Shown here in pieces: positions 46,629 through 60,247 of a DNA stretch of 64,000 bases. Under the pieces are notes generated by a model, which saw nothing but the letters and a program-made list of their open reading frames with translations, was not told where the DNA came from and did not search any database. Within the stretch, counting starts at the first letter, position 1, and each line of letters opens with the position of its first letter. Made by a program: the position numbers and the translations under genes. The DNA comes from Cardiocondyla obscurior (lineage: Eukaryota > Arthropoda > Insecta > Hymenoptera > Formicidae), in assembly GCF_019399895.1 (NCBI RefSeq), contig NC_091864.1:5992001-6056000 (forward strand), in the 5' to 3' direction.

Positions 46629-49600
46629 ATGGACGAAGTCGACAACGCTCAAATAATTGTTGGTGAAAACTAACTAGATATAACGTTATTTACAAAGAAA
46701 TTCAAGTAGATATATAAGTAATATTATAACATTGACATTAACCAGTAACGTTTTAATACAAAATCTAATTTTTTATTAAAAAGTCAATGTAAACTCACTG
46801 CCACGTGTAAATTTACTAAAACTAACCATGTTACGAATTGTTCAAGTTTATTTATGCATCTACTTTAATGCATAAAAATATACTATTAAAATTTAATTAA
46901 ACGGGTTTTTTTTATTTTACATTTTTTTAAATTAAATTTTTGATAATAACGAGTACTGGTGGAAACCGGAAAATATATTACTTTGCATTTTATAGGTTAT
47001 TGCAGATGATGTTTGCAGGAATGCAGGTATTGCAACAACCTGGATTAATAGCAACAGATTTGGAATACATGCATACAAACATGTGGATAAAGATTCACAA
47101 GGTAAATAATACATATCCAAAACTTGTATATTACAGAATTATTTCTAATGTGTATAAGAAAAAAGTTACTAACTGTTTACTTTAATAAAATGTATTTTAG
47201 ATACTAAAAGTCAATTTGCACCTTGTGATGCTAAAGTTCACTTTCTCCGACCAGAAATCATATTATTCTCACCAATTTTGCGTAAATTGGTTAATGAAAG
47301 CAATGGTATCTTCCTGTCAGTTCAGAAACTTAAGTCTTCTTCTGGTGATATTAGGCCAGAGCTTCTTAAACACAGCAAACAATATAGATCTATATTAAGA
47401 GCCTGTGTAGAAAACTTGCAAGAGATATTACCAAAGGAACCATTATCAGAAGAAAAGACAATGTTAAAACATTTTCTCACTATATTTTATCACGTGGAAT
47501 GTGCCTGGCACTTAACAGAAATTCTCTATGTTGATACTGTACCAGGTAAATTGAAATAAACATATAAATGTAACATTAATCAATCATAAAGAAATATACA
47601 GTTAAATAAGAAATTTTTATGTTAAGATAACTCTTTTCTATTTTAAATATATTGTTTGAAAATGATGTTTGCATAACGTTTACCAGGTGACGTTGTGCTG
47701 CCACAATTATTAGAATGGATCAGCTTTCATTTTCCTTCAAGAGAGCTGGCAGCATCTAAAATTTTGTCACAGAAAAGAATCGGTGCTGATTTAGAAAATG
47801 AAAATTATTGGGACGCTGTAATGGGCTGTGCATTCCATGGTGAATTAAATTTAGTTTGCCGTCTTCTAGCGTTGCATAGCAAAGCAGACGACTCAGCATT
47901 CATTACTGCTGACAATATTATTAGAACAATGCCAGTGTATAATGTATATGGTGGATATTCTGTAAATGAATTTATTACGCGATGGAAGCACTGGCAAATG
48001 GATCTTTGCTCTAATTTGGAAAGCAATTGCTTTAGCTTTATAGATGACAATAAAGAAAAAGATAGCAATAAAACAATAAATAACAAAAAAATAATAGATA
48101 GGAATTTAGAAACGCTTATGAAGGTAAGATAAATATTAATGTTTTTTGTTCTTTATTTTTAATGTAAAAAATAATACCTTTGTTTTTTGTAGCTGATGGC
48201 GGGAGATGAATCAGTATTGTGGGATTCATGTACAGAAGCATGGTATGAATTATTGGCAGCAAAGTTGTTTTATTCGGCTCCCTGCTGCAAACAAATGGAA
48301 CTTGCACGTTACGCGAACAGCGTAATTGAAAAATGGCATGCTAATGGATGGCATGCTAATGGCCACCTAGATCGTGTAATCCTTTCTTTAATGGAAAATG
48401 ATTTATACCAAGTTATCAAAGAAATACAGTATATGAGTGATAATGGCTGGTTTGCAGCTCATTTGATAGATCTGCTGTACAAATGTGGAAAACTAAATAT
48501 TTTCAGCAAGGAAAAGACTAAGTAAATAAAAATATGAATTAAAGAATAATCACAAAGAAATACAGATTTAAGAAACGTTTGTAATCAACATTTATTACAG
48601 CGTAACTGCACAACTCCACGAATCTCTTATATTGGAATATGGCACTACCTTGATGAGTCAACGCTCTTTATGGCAGTGTGGTGCGAGTTATTTGATACAC
48701 TGCCCCACGCAAGGTTTGGCTAGACTAGAAATCTTGTTGCAGTCGCTACCAACAGGCACAGAGGCGAGAATTAACAAGATTATTGACATCGCGCGGGACA
48801 ATAATATGCCGCACGTTGGTAAAAGTCGATCTCTTTTTTTCTTTCTTTCCACTTAAAAAGATTTACAATAATTAACAAAAAGATTTAATTTTTAGTCACC
48901 AGCATGTGTAAGATTCAAGGGATGAGAAGCATAAAACAAAAAAGATTGGGTAATGCTCTCACATGGGCGCTTAAAGCACACGACGGCAACTTTATTACGT
49001 ACATTGCAGACCAGTTTTTGAAGCATTATGCTGAATACGGGGAATTGGAGTGTCGCGATTTGCTGGAAAACTTGGGCTCTTGTATGCTGGCCAGTGACAG
49101 ACTTACATTTTTAGGTACAAAAACTACGTACAATAGCCAATAAGAATAAATAATTAATATTGTTATATAGCGTACAATATTGTAATTATTTATATTTATA
49201 TGAATTGTATAATTGTAGTATGTAACTGCGGTAACTAACAGAAAATTTAATCGTAGGAAAATATTGCGAGTTTCATCATATGTACGGAATGGACGAATTT
49301 CGCGAAGCAGCGAGTTTATTAATATCTCTTCTAGTTTCGAATCTGACGCCGAAGTAGTAAGTTATCTTTCAAGAATATTTATAATTATATGATATTTATA
49401 ATTATGTAATTAATTTACATTGCGTTTTGCTTTTTAGTTTCTGGTCCATTTTACTCACGGATGCTATACCGTTGTTAGAAGCAGAAGATGTAATCTTTTC
49501 ATCCAACGATTGCTATGAATTATTACGTTGTGTAGAGGCTCACGGGGATGATCCAAAGTTTCAAGATAAAATTTCTATTTTCCGGATAGGTGTTGCACGA

Positions 49601-49648
49601 AACCTCGCACGAGCTTTAAGCTTAGAAGGCTGCCAGGCCGAGCATTAA
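46629..49648 (+). CDS. Nup85: Nucleoporin Nup85 (Nup75), complete, nine coding exons
   Basis: Coding exons are 46629-46662, 47006-47101, 47201-47545, 47687-48123, 48193-48521, 48601-48818, 48896-49114, 49257-49356 and 49438-49648. They join to 662 residues, against 656 in human NUP85. Nup85 is an alpha-solenoid scaffold of the Y-complex (Nup107-160) of the nuclear pore, and its N-terminal strands complete the Seh1 propeller. Matching blocks in order are LRKLVNESNGIFLSVQKL, SKQYRSILRACVENL, LPQLLEWI, DNIIRTMPV, WKHWQMDLCSNLE, HQVIKE-like YQVIKEIQYM, WFAAHLIDLLYKCGKL, LGNALTWALKAHD, LASDRLTFLGKYCEFHHMYG, WSILLTDAIPLLE and ARNLARALSLEG. The short first exon is the least certain part. Its donor GTTG|GTGAAA fits the acceptor ATTGCAG at 47,005; a nearer AG at 46,995 would bring a stop. 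The stop is followed by AATAAA at 49,695. Confidence 0.92.
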
Positions 49649-49694
49649 CTTTATTTGTTATCCATTGTATAAACTGGTATCATTAACTTCTTTT

Positions 49695-49700
49695 AATAAA
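49695..49700 (+). terminator. Nup85 polyadenylation signal
   Basis: AATAAA sits 47 bases after the Nup85 stop codon, an ordinary distance for an insect gene. Confidence 0.6.
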
Positions 49701-49879
49701 TTGTAATTAAATCCATAAATACATTTGTAACTCTTACCAGCGATCGTGTTCCGACCACGTGTCGGCGTTCGGTGATGGTTGGGGGGGTGATGAAAAGACC
49801 CTAGCGCGCCGACCAATCACAGCGCTTCATGGATCGCCTGATCGCGAGTTGGTAACAGACTATGTGACTCGTGCTACTG

Positions 49880-50298
49880 CGTACTACTAGAGGACACGGC
49901 GAGCACGCGGTTCGAGTTCGAAACAAAAATATCGCCGCCTCTGCGCGTAATCTTAGCCTTCGCTTGACATTGTAGCCAGTTACTTGTGTCGAGATCGAGG
50001 ATACGGATAACGGGAGTGTCGTGGACTATCCCGCGAGTGTCTAGTGCGCGGAAGGATGGCTCGTCACGTCCCATCTGAGAGGAGGAGCAGGCCCGGGACG
50101 GGTATCCTGCATCAGCGGAGCAACTTTTAGGTAAGCATAAATTTGTTAAATAAAATTTTTATTAAAAAAAATGTTTACCTTTTTTTTTATTAATCTTATT
50201 AACCAATATACTAATATACATGTCTACATTAATATTTTCCTTTTTATGTTACAGTCACCGGCAGAATTTTATAACTCCGCTGAAGTTCATGCAGATTG
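49880..50298 (+). repeat. Plus-strand copy of the exon-like splice module
   Basis: The first part, ending 50,130, carries GAGTGTCGTGGACTATC, GCGAGTGTCTAGTGCGCGG, CTGAGAGGAGGAGCAGG, GACGGGTATCCTGCATC and CGGAGCAACTTTTAG|GTAAGC. After 124 bases the acceptor TTTTTATGTTACAG opens a 44-base segment ending GCAGATTG|GTAAGTC. The same blocks, in the same order and with the same acceptor wording, occur on the minus strand at 31.3-31.9 kb. An ATG at 50,056 opens 24 codons (MARHVPSERRSRPGTG...) but stops at TAG exactly at the donor, so it is at best an upstream frame. Either these are two non-coding 5' exons of a plus-strand transcript running antisense to DENND5, or a mobile or duplicated unit. Left boundary approximate. 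Confidence 0.5.
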
Positions 50299-51604
50299 GT
50301 AAGTCGCATAATTTTTTTTTTCATAGTTTGTAATCGGGTCTTTTGAACCGATAACACGTCGTCGACTATAGATTGCTCAATTATAATGACGCGTACGATG
50401 GACCTTCCAAAAAATAGCGCACGCGAAGCGTGAGCATAGTTTGTTCTAACGATTTTAAAAATATATGATAAATTGTATTCTTACTGTACATAAATACTGT
50501 ACGTAAATAGCTAATAATATTAATTAAATAATAATTAATCTCAAGTACGGATCTTTAAAAGAATTCAAAGGGCAGTAATTATTGTAAAGCAGATATTGTA
50601 ATAAAATTATCAAACTATTTTATACATACAATTCTTGGAACATATACAGCTTAAAGTTTGTATAAATTATGTAAATAACATAAAATTGTCATGTTAATAT
50701 TTACGTTCAATACAAATCATAATCGATTTCAGGTATCGAAGCACAGCCATTAAAAAAAAAATTAATTTTTTGGCTTATATATATCTAAAAAATCAATGTT
50801 CAAAATTAACGTGCAAAAATCAGATTATATGCAGATATTTTGATAAATTTTCGTGTTTGAAAAACATGTCTTCGTACAAAATAAAAAAACGACCATTATT
50901 AGTTCACTTGTATATACAAGTATAAAAATTATTCCTAAAGATTTTGCATGTTTAAAAAATATATAACAAATAATGATAAAGAAACTTAACATCTAAGCAA
51001 TGGTAATATTAAATAGTATTGATTAATTGGGATCACATCTTTGGTACACAGTTTGTCATTAGTATCAACGAACCACCTTTATCATACTAGCTATGGCAAG
51101 ATGGGGCCAAATAAATTCTGATTATATATTAATTTCTTATCACTGATAATAATATCGTAAGCTTCTGAAACAGAACCAGATTTATATTTTTCTTATTTAA
51201 CGTTATATTGGATAAATCTCTCATTAATCTCTTGTCACGAATGTGTTATTTATAAAAGCATGTTGTATAGTTACACTCCCTTAACAGTCTTCAATTTTAA
51301 TATTAAATCCATTTAATTTCTCTTTTAATATGAAATTTCGCAAGCTTTTTATCTCACATAATAACAATTGAATTCGTCACACATTACTGTTCAATTAATC
51401 GATTATTTTATCAATTAAACTAATAGTTCTAATTTCATCATTAATTAAAAATACTACCAATAACAAATAGATTCTTATTGATAATATTGAAAAATAGAAC
51501 ATACCATTTTTTACAATCAGAAATATTTCACGATTTGTCACATTTATCGAAAAAAAGTGGATTATTTACAACGAATTAGTATACATTGATACATTTGGCA
51601 AATA
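50299..51604. other. AT-rich spacer and DENND5 3' flank
   Basis: Strongly AT-rich. It must contain the 3' untranslated region of DENND5 (minus). No canonical polyadenylation signal stands out and no other gene was found. Confidence 0.5.
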
Positions 51605-54600
51605 CTAACATATACTTGAAATTCCATGGGTTAAGCTTTTTTCTAAAACAATATGGAATTCGCTTAATGGTTCAAGAATATGAATGAGGAAAGTCAATAA
51701 CGTAGGATTTCTTAAAAACGAATTCTCTTCATACATATCTGCCGTAGAACGCGCGTCACTCATCGGTCGCAACATTGGATGAAGAAGTTGTTCTCTGAAA
51801 ATAATATAAATGACTTTATGTAACAAACAAAAAACGAATTAAAGATAAATAATATCCTTTACATGTTTTATAAACTTACCGAACTGCTAAGCAAATAAAT
51901 AACTGAAATTTTCCATCTTTTCCTAAAGTTTGACTGAACATATTAATTTGATCAATGAGATGACAATAACATCTCAAAATGGTAAATCTTTGGCTACTTT
52001 CACTGTACATTCTTCTATCACGGTTAAGTCTTTGAGAATACTCGTCCATTTCTTCCAACAGAGAAATCTCGAAGTTTTCTTTCACGCGTACTGCAATAAT
52101 TCAAATTATACTCTTTTATTATATACTTTAATCATACCTATTTTTTTACGAAATATAATAAAACTTATACCCACAGAAGTAATCCCATACGTAAAAGTTT
52201 CTACCAAATATTCTCTGATTTTTAAAACCAAATAAGAATATTTGTTCTAACGAGGGCACAAGACCGCCTTCTCCACATAATAGAGCCGTCAAAGAACCAT
52301 CTTGACATTCTCTTCTATAGTGATATTTAACTATAGCGTTTACAGCTTCACCTATAATGTTATATTACCATTTTATTCAACATTAATTAATATTCAGATA
52401 AATATAATAGATAAATACTCTTAACTATAATTATAATATTAACTTACCGAGCATATGTTGCAATTCAACTTGTGACAATATAGGACGTCTTGGTATACTT
52501 GGAGATCTACATCTTGGAGGTGTGGAACATGATTCTACTAACTCTTCGCTATCAATACTTCGAGGTACTAAAGCACCTACTAGTAAACGTTCAGTAGACC
52601 CGTCATCTATTCCTCTACCAAGCCAACGACCACAAGGAAATTTAAACATATGTCCAGTCACTTCATTTCTCACTACAACATGTTCCACCATCCATTTTGG
52701 CGATAGTCCAGTATTATCATGTCCAATTCGTAACGTAGATAATACGCCTAAGTTTTTATGCTAAAAAAGAAAGACGTAAGAATAATTGCATAATTACAAT
52801 AAATAATACAAATTAACATACTTGAAATACAAATTCGAGTGCTCCTTTTGGTATGGGTACGGGATTAGTTTCGCAAAGTGTGCCAGAAATAGCAATCCAA
52901 CTATTAGCTGAAGTAGTGGCGGCGCTTGCCTTTCGACTGGGGAATATCACAACTCGATACGGTAACTTCGTGGTGGGATAATTATTTGTGAAACAGAAAT
53001 AATCAACAGCGTTCAACGTCAAAAGATGATACAAAAATTGTTCTTTTTCTTCTTCACAACGTAAAAACGCTGAACGTTTGTACTGGCTCCTAATAAATCA
53101 CAATATTAACGATTTAATTTAATAATCAAAGATATTACTTAATTTATATTTCATAACGTTATTAGATTTTACTAGTGTCCTTAATATTAAATATTGCCAA
53201 TATTATTCATTTAAATAAAAATAATTGCATTAAATAATTTTTTAAATGTACCTCAATAGAGCAGTCTCCGACAACAGCGTCTTCAAATGACGCGATAACA
53301 ATTTCTTTTCAAGCGCTAATCGTACCCACGCTCTTGCGTATCCAATGTGTGTTTTAATATCAGTCATCGCTTGAACATTACGGATGTCGAAAATTAAAGA
53401 CTCCGGGAGAGGTCTCAAGTGTTCGGGACCGACAGTTTTCCTCTCGCCGGGAGATTTGTGTTTATCCGTTCCTCTTGTAGGTGAAACGTCCGTCTCCAAT
53501 TGCAAATTGGATAAATCTATCACAATATAAAATATATGAGATGCAGGCATTCCTTCAGTAGAGTATGGGATGCAAACAAAATACAAGCAAAGACAATATT
53601 CTTTTATGGCCAAACGTACATTTAATTATATTCAATAGATTGTACGCATACAATAATATACATGCAAATTCAGTTATTGCTTCATGCATTATGTAACATT
53701 CGAAACCATGTGTAAACTGTAGGCATATACATACAACTTTTATAAATAAATTTATATAAATAATTTATATAAAAATACATCACATATACATATATATAAT
53801 TATAACTATCTTCTAGCAATCCAACATGCATTTTTTTAAATTGTTTCTAAGTGTCTTTGAAAACCAAAATTAAAATAATATGTAATAAAAAATATGACAA
53901 ACTCTCATTACGAAATAATCTGTAAACGAGATATTTGTTAATAAAACATTCAAAATCAAACTTTAAAAACTACGGCTAATAGAATTAGTTTATAAAACTG
54001 TCTTTTTGTGGCAAGCCAATATCGAGGCTTACCATTAAAATTGTCCTTGATGTAAGAAGCAATTTCTATAATACTTTTGCCTCTCAAAGATGAAACCAAA
54101 CGATCCGGTATCCCGAAAAACTTATTCGGAGATTTCTTAGCTAGTTACAGCATAAAAAAAAATAAAAGAAAAAAAGAAAAATTAAACATAATAATAATAA
54201 ATAGAATAATAAAATTTTTTAATTTAAACTTTAGGCACGCTGATGCCGATTTTGTCTTTCGTTATCAAATATTCGAATGTATGTGTAAAATAATACGTGC
54301 GAAGAAGCGTAAACACGTAATATCAACTATACATGTTTGGTGGATCACTTACAAAACTAATAGAGTGCAGGATATCTACGTACGAAGAGAACACAAATTT
54401 CTACTTTATAATACATTATCTTAATTTAACACGATGACACGTACAATCAAGTCGTTTCCGCAGCACGGACCACGCTAGCGCTGCATTTCCGTAAAATATT
54501 AACTTAATGTAATAATTTAATTTTACAATTATTTGCTTAGTCTTTCTCTGCTTTGTACATACATAAATATGTATATATATATCACATTTATGTGTAATAT

Positions 54601-57600
54601 TAATCAATAAAAAAAAATAAATAAATAAAATATTAAATCACAATATTTATGTAATATTAAAACACGTTTTTAAAATATGCATATCTTACCAGGGGAAAGA
54701 AAGTTGGGATCAATAGACTTAGTCGTGTCATTACATTCTTCTGATTCCTGGTACATAGTTAAATGTGACCAAAGAGCACTTTTTCCTTGCTTATTTTGTA
54801 GTCCGTGGCTCCATACTCGTTCCAACAGATCACAAAGACTAGCAACTAAAGTATTCTCCTCGACGTCAGATAGAGACTCGCCACCGTGACCAAGCGCAAC
54901 TGCTTCTGATCCCATTTTTTCAACTAACATTCTCTTCGTTTTTGATTTACAATCCTAATGATAAAATTAATATTGTAATAATAATTTTGTTGTAAAACTT
55001 TCACAAATTTCGTAGGTAATAGAATATTAATAACTAAACATTTAACTAAAATAAATTTTAATTATATTATAACAAATAAAGTAATACTTTAATAGTTTAA
55101 AATAATATTTATGCAAGTACCTTGAGCAATTTTTCTACAAATGTCCAATTAGCTTGTGCTATCAAAGCAGGGCTCATATCCGCTGAGAGTTTAGTTTGAG
55201 GTCGAGGTGATTGAGATTCTTGAGGGGTTACAGGCTTTCCATTTGTATCGATAGATTTCATTTTATATTTCCACTGTGTCTGCCCTCTTCTACTACTATA
55301 AGTAAAACTAATCAATTAGTCACATATTCATATCGTTAAGTGTAATAATTTATGATATAATTTATAAATACATATAAGTATATGTTTCTGAAGAACTTGC
55401 AAAGCAAAATGAATTAAACAGATAATATGACGTTCTTTAAAAATATTTCTGTTGTGAAGTAAATCTTACAAATTACAGACATAATACACTTTGCTGCAAG
55501 TTTCGTTATTTTTATCTTACTTATTAAAAGTTGATTCTTACCGAAGTATACTACACGGAAAGCACAAAATAAAAATATCAGATATTAACAAACTTGAAAT
55601 GGAACGTTATGTTTTTTCAATACAAATATTACAAATAATATAAGTACCTTTGGGCAGGCTCTTTATTCAACACGATATTATCTAACAATGGAAAGCTCCG
55701 AAAATATGCGGCTCTATGAGGAAGAATTTCCGTAGGCGGATTTGTTTCGAAATCTATGTTAATTAATCTCTGTTCAAGTATTTGTTGAGTATCTATGATG
55801 GTCGTACAAGGCTCGTATCGCATTGATCGTATAATGCTTTCTCCGATTTTTTTTCTGAAATTGAAAGTAGATCAAATATAAATTAAAAGATTTGTATATT
55901 TTTAATTTTCAATTATTTTACTTGAGGAAAATTAATTAAAACTAAATTTAAAAAAGTATGACATTATTTATAAAACTTACTTAAGAGCGGAAATTCTTTG
56001 ATCGAAAACTTTAATATTGCAGTCAAGTTCACTCCACGTTGACATTACTTTGCTATCGACGAGAGAAGCAAACATCTGCGTTTCTAGAAATCTCGACAAA
56101 AACGGCAGATGTTGAGTCGGCTGGTCAGATAAAAACGTAGCCTTGTCAAAAACATGCATACTATCTCTATTAGTTATCCATTCATCTTTGTCCTACAATT
56201 AACATTTATTATAATCTTATTATGATTACAAAGTAGATTTTAGTTTAAATTTAAAAAACTTTGCATATCTGTACCTGACTCGGTTGAATAACAAAATGTT
56301 CATAACTAGAAAACATTTGTACAAAACGATTCAAAAAGATCTCTCTAATAGCATTATTAAAGATAAGAGTATCTTGATATTCTTCTTGTGGAGTGAGTAT
56401 TTTATCTGTAGTATCTTCTGTAGAATCAATATCATCCACATCCACTATAAATACAAAGACGTTTAAAACTTAAACATAATTCTAATAATATTTTATTGTA
56501 TATTGAGAATTTATCGTACCCGTTCTCTTAACAATATCTACTATTCTTTGTAAATTATCTGACTGTGAGCCTGGTTCCGGTCGATCCCAATCTAACACAT
56601 CATGTAAAGAATGTTTTCTGCGAGGAAGATGGAAACCAGAACCAGGAAGTGTCAGGCTACTGGTCATGATGTCACCATTGTAATAATTTATGACCATATT
56701 ATCAGTCCTGTAAAAAGTTTATTTAGTTAGATACAATTTAAAGTAGCAAATTTTATCTTTTTATCTCAATCTAAAAATAGATTTCTTACTCACTTTCCTG
56801 AATGTGGTATTTTGTACTTGTTTAGAAGCGCCCTAAGCTCCGTAATAAACTGCATTTTATGAGGAAATACGGGCAACTCTTCCGGAAATTGGCTACTTTG
56901 CTTATCTATATCTACATAACAAAGATTTGCCTGTAATCAAACACAGTTAAATTACTCATAAATAACGGCTTAATGTTTTACAGAGCTTTACTCTTTTCTC
57001 GAATATAATAAAACGAGGTATACTATACTATACAAAAACGTACTTCGCTAGCAATTTTTAGTGCGCCACCCTCATTGTGCGCATGTAAACCCATTATAAA
57101 TGGTACAGGTGCATCTAGAAAGTGATGTAGACTGGCGGGCAATATCGGTACATAGACATGTTGCCACGAAAAAGGAAACAAGAGCGCCGTTATGCATTCA
57201 GACACCACCATCAGCTTGTGAAAATCAGCACTTCTCAAGAGAACTTGGTTCTCCAACAGCACGCATGTGAACAATTGGATTAGGCAGTCTGCACCCAGCC
57301 ACGTGAATACATCCTTAAGAGGATAGTCCAACATCGGTAGATCCAACGATGGAGATGGTTGATGGATAACCAATTCCAGCGGTAATTTTGCTGGTTCATC
57401 ATTAGGTACGAAAAATTTCAATGATTTACCAGGTAACGGTACCGGTACGTTATATAGAAGGCTGTATACGTAAGATTCTAAACTAAGACCAGGCCCGGGA
57501 TGTCTAGGAACACATCTAAAAGAAAAATTTACTTTATTATACAAAATTTTTAATATAATCGATATATTAATTTATTATGTATAAGTTTTACAAAACAAAA

Positions 57601-58783
57601 TATTACCGCTTTAAAAAGTTAATTTTTTAAATGAATATTAATAATAATAATGAAATAAATGCATTAATAAACATAAACTTTTAATAAATAAATTCTTTTA
57701 AAAAACTAATTTTTTTATGTTTATCAACGGATAGAATGTATGAGGTACTTCAACACAATATTTTCATTTAAAGCCTCTTATAAAGTACGGCGTAAACGTA
57801 GTTATATAAGAAGAACAAAGCAGTGTCTGATCGTTTCAATGAAGCTTTGTAAGGTTCGCAGAATATCTTACTTATAAAGATTAGTGAGGAACATCTTTGC
57901 TGCGTGAAGGTAAGGTTGTTGGCATAGCAAGGATATTGATTTGGTCACTAGTAATTTGTCTTTAGTAGAGTCATAGTATCCTAATGCAGCACTAGGCGAA
58001 TGCGCTGACAATTTAAAATGACGTGGCAGCGATCTTGTATTATGCGCATCCTGACCCTTCCTCGCACTGAAAAATTACATAACGTAGTAAATTTTCATAA
58101 TACAATAAAGCAAAGGGATTTATTAAACATATATCCATCTAAACGTGTAAATCAAGCGCACTTGTCAGAGAAAATTAGAAATGTAATTGTATCGAAATCA
58201 AACATACGTAGGAGGTGTGCCATTTTGACCGCTGCTGAGTTCCGTGATGTGCATCGCCTGTAGCGTTTGCATAGCAGCGCATATTTTGCGATTGCGGCAC
58301 TCCTCGTAGAAAACGAGACTGAATCCGTACGTTCTGTGACCATCTTCTTTCGTGAGAACGAAGGAATGGAAAGTTGGCTCCACCGAGTGTTTTTGCGTAC
58401 GAAATCGCAAACCGCTTGGCAGACAAAGCTGTGTAATGTAATAATGTAATCGATAAGTTATTATCAAATGCGCGGAAACGCAATTGTTCCTTGCCTTTAA
58501 ATATTAATATTATACATTTAAATTCTAACAGCTTTTTACGTGGCATAAAGTAAACTTTACATTTAATTATTATTAATTCAATTAATTAATTGTTATAATC
58601 GTACAACAAACACATCCATGAATTGCTTATTAATACAAATTAATTCAACTACTACAATAACAAATATACGTACCATGCAGACAGCATGTTCATCGAACGG
58701 ATTCCATGGTACCGAGTCTGGATAATGACCTAGTACTTTGCTCTTATACGCTCGATCCAGAGGTGTACATTGTAATGAATCAC
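51605..58783 (-). CDS. DENND5: DENND5 orthologue, Rab exchange factor, 5'-partial
   Basis: Eighteen coding exons (minus): 58783-58674, 58428-58208, 58066-57872, 57515-57044, 56930-56794, 56707-56520, 56444-56275, 56192-55981, 55854-55648, 55295-55121, 54954-54690, 54140-54033, 53516-53252, 53089-52822, 52760-52448, 52351-52175, 52090-51880, 51794-51605. All phases agree and give about 1,294 codons; the first exon (some 40-65 residues) lies beyond the window. DENND5A/B activate Rab39-type GTPases through the DENN module and bind Rab6 through RUN1-PLAT at Golgi and endosomal membranes. Seen in order: DENN (TKEDGHRTYGFSLVFYEE; FPFSWQHVYVPILPASLHHF), FLSRFLETQMFASLVDSKVM, RUN1 (EENTLVASLCDLLERVWSHG; HIGYARAWVRLALEKKLLSR), PLAT (LLTLNAVDYFCFTN; RNEVTGHMFKFPCGRWLG), RUN2 (LTALLCGEGGLVPSLEQIF; LGKDGKFQLFICLAVR). 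Identification is firm; whether A or B is closer is not decided. Confidence 0.93.
54033..54140 (-). other. DENND5 108-nt symmetric exon in RUN1 loop
   Basis: Acceptor CTGTAACTAG and donor AATTTTAATG|GTAAGC bound 108 bases with phase 1 at both ends. It can therefore be included or skipped without a frameshift. It adds 36 residues, including KFFGIPDRLVSSLRG and IIEIASYIKDNF, between the RUN1 segments LWSHLTMYQ and HIGYARAWV. I recall no counterpart in the human protein. Its acceptor is weak in pyrimidines, consistent with regulated use; that is inference. Confidence 0.6.
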
Positions 58784-60130
58784 CTGTAAAAACAACAAAA
58801 TCAACAGTTAAATTAGACTTAATATCCTTCGTAAACAAAAAAATTTAGCGTATGACTCAATTTTTGCGAACAACGAAATTCAGACTTTCATGGGAGAGAA
58901 AGAAAGAGAGAAAAAGGAGGAGGGAAGCGCTTATCTTACAGCAGAATCAGCAAAGCTGTTATCGAACATGCCACACGGTTGTACGGGTCTGACTCAAGCG
59001 AGAGACAGTCCAGGATGCCCTGGCGCTTTTCCAACAACTCCGCAGGATTTCTCGTCAGAATACAAGTATACTCTTGTACGAAATTAATCGTCTATGATCA
59101 AAGAACCACCCAAGACGACGAATCTGCATTTCTAAGATGCAAAGAACGGGAAACTATGAGTGAACACTGCGAGTTATGAAACGTCTTTTACAACAAGAAT
59201 TAATCACGATCAATGGATCAAGCAATAGATCACGGTCAATTAAACTCTTCTTTTAAATGCGATGAAGAAATGAGTAAACTCGTCGGCGATAAAAACGTTG
59301 AACGTAATATTTTATTTCAAAATTGTGTTTTTTAAAATTAAATTTTGCAATTCTATAAAATTTATATACAGTAAATTTAAATATAATTTATACAATTTGC
59401 GATATAATATTAAACGCATTTCGAGAAAGATTTTGAGAAAAGTAACCTTTTTGTATTTTCAGTGAATATTGCTTAAGATATTGCACGAAGTTCCTGAAAT
59501 TTTATCTCGACTATCGAGATAAGTAATGATCAGAACTAGGAAATGAGATTTGATCCTAGCATTACTTCCGTATGCGAAAGTCTTCCGTAAAGCCTTGTGA
59601 GCCGTTTGCCAACGTTGAACTTTCCTCGGATTAAAGTCGGATAGTACGCACATCCCAAGTTCGTGCCCCGAATTAATCTGCATGCATTCGAGAATCCGTT
59701 CTACGTAATAATTCTCGCTTTATAGCATATTACAATTGAATGAATCCTACTTCAAACTAGCTGTTCGCTGTCACATCCAGTTCCAAATACTTACAATGCT
59801 ATTAGCACAAGTTCCTCTCATTCGAATTTACCTCCAGAGTAAAACTTTCTCATGAAAGAACAATGGTTCATGTAACAATTATATAATACATTAATATTAC
59901 AACTTAAATAAAAACAAAATATGCTTTTAATATAAAGTATTACTTAATCTAATATATTAATAAAAGTGTTAATAAATATAATGAAGTAATACTCTTAGAT
60001 ATTTAGCAAAAAAGTTGAAAACACCGAACATGTATAGTTTTCGATAAACTTTAAGGCATGTTTCGTTACGATAAAAATTTTCTGCGTGTATATGAACGAA
60101 CGTATGTAGAATTGATTTTCATCCCAGATC

Positions 60131-60247
60131 CTAATTGACGTTATAAACTGGTCTGCGAGTCAATCTCCGCTTGGAAATGATGTTCACGAAGTAGTCGGTG
60201 ATAATCGAATAGGTTGATTGAGTCGTCACCGAATCACCAATTTCGAT
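60131..60247 (-). other. Small open frame without start codon
   Basis: 39 codons between stops read GDSVTTQSTYSIITDYFVNI, then ISKRRLTRRPVYNVN and a stop. The dibasic sites and composition are peptide-like. However, there is no ATG, no acceptor at its start, and AT-rich DNA around it. Most likely chance; noted because it stands out from its surroundings. Confidence 0.12.

Noticed and set aside
50056..50130. Short coding start MARHVPSERRSRPGTG at the end of the plus-strand module
   Set aside because: The frame ends in TAG exactly at the splice donor, and the related copies on the other strand have stops upstream in the same frame, so it is not a conserved protein start.
58979..59087. Missing DENND5 first exon on the minus strand
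   Set aside because: A minus frame here is open and has a donor-like GTAAGATAAG, but its phase does not fit the next exon and it lacks the conserved N-terminal motif.
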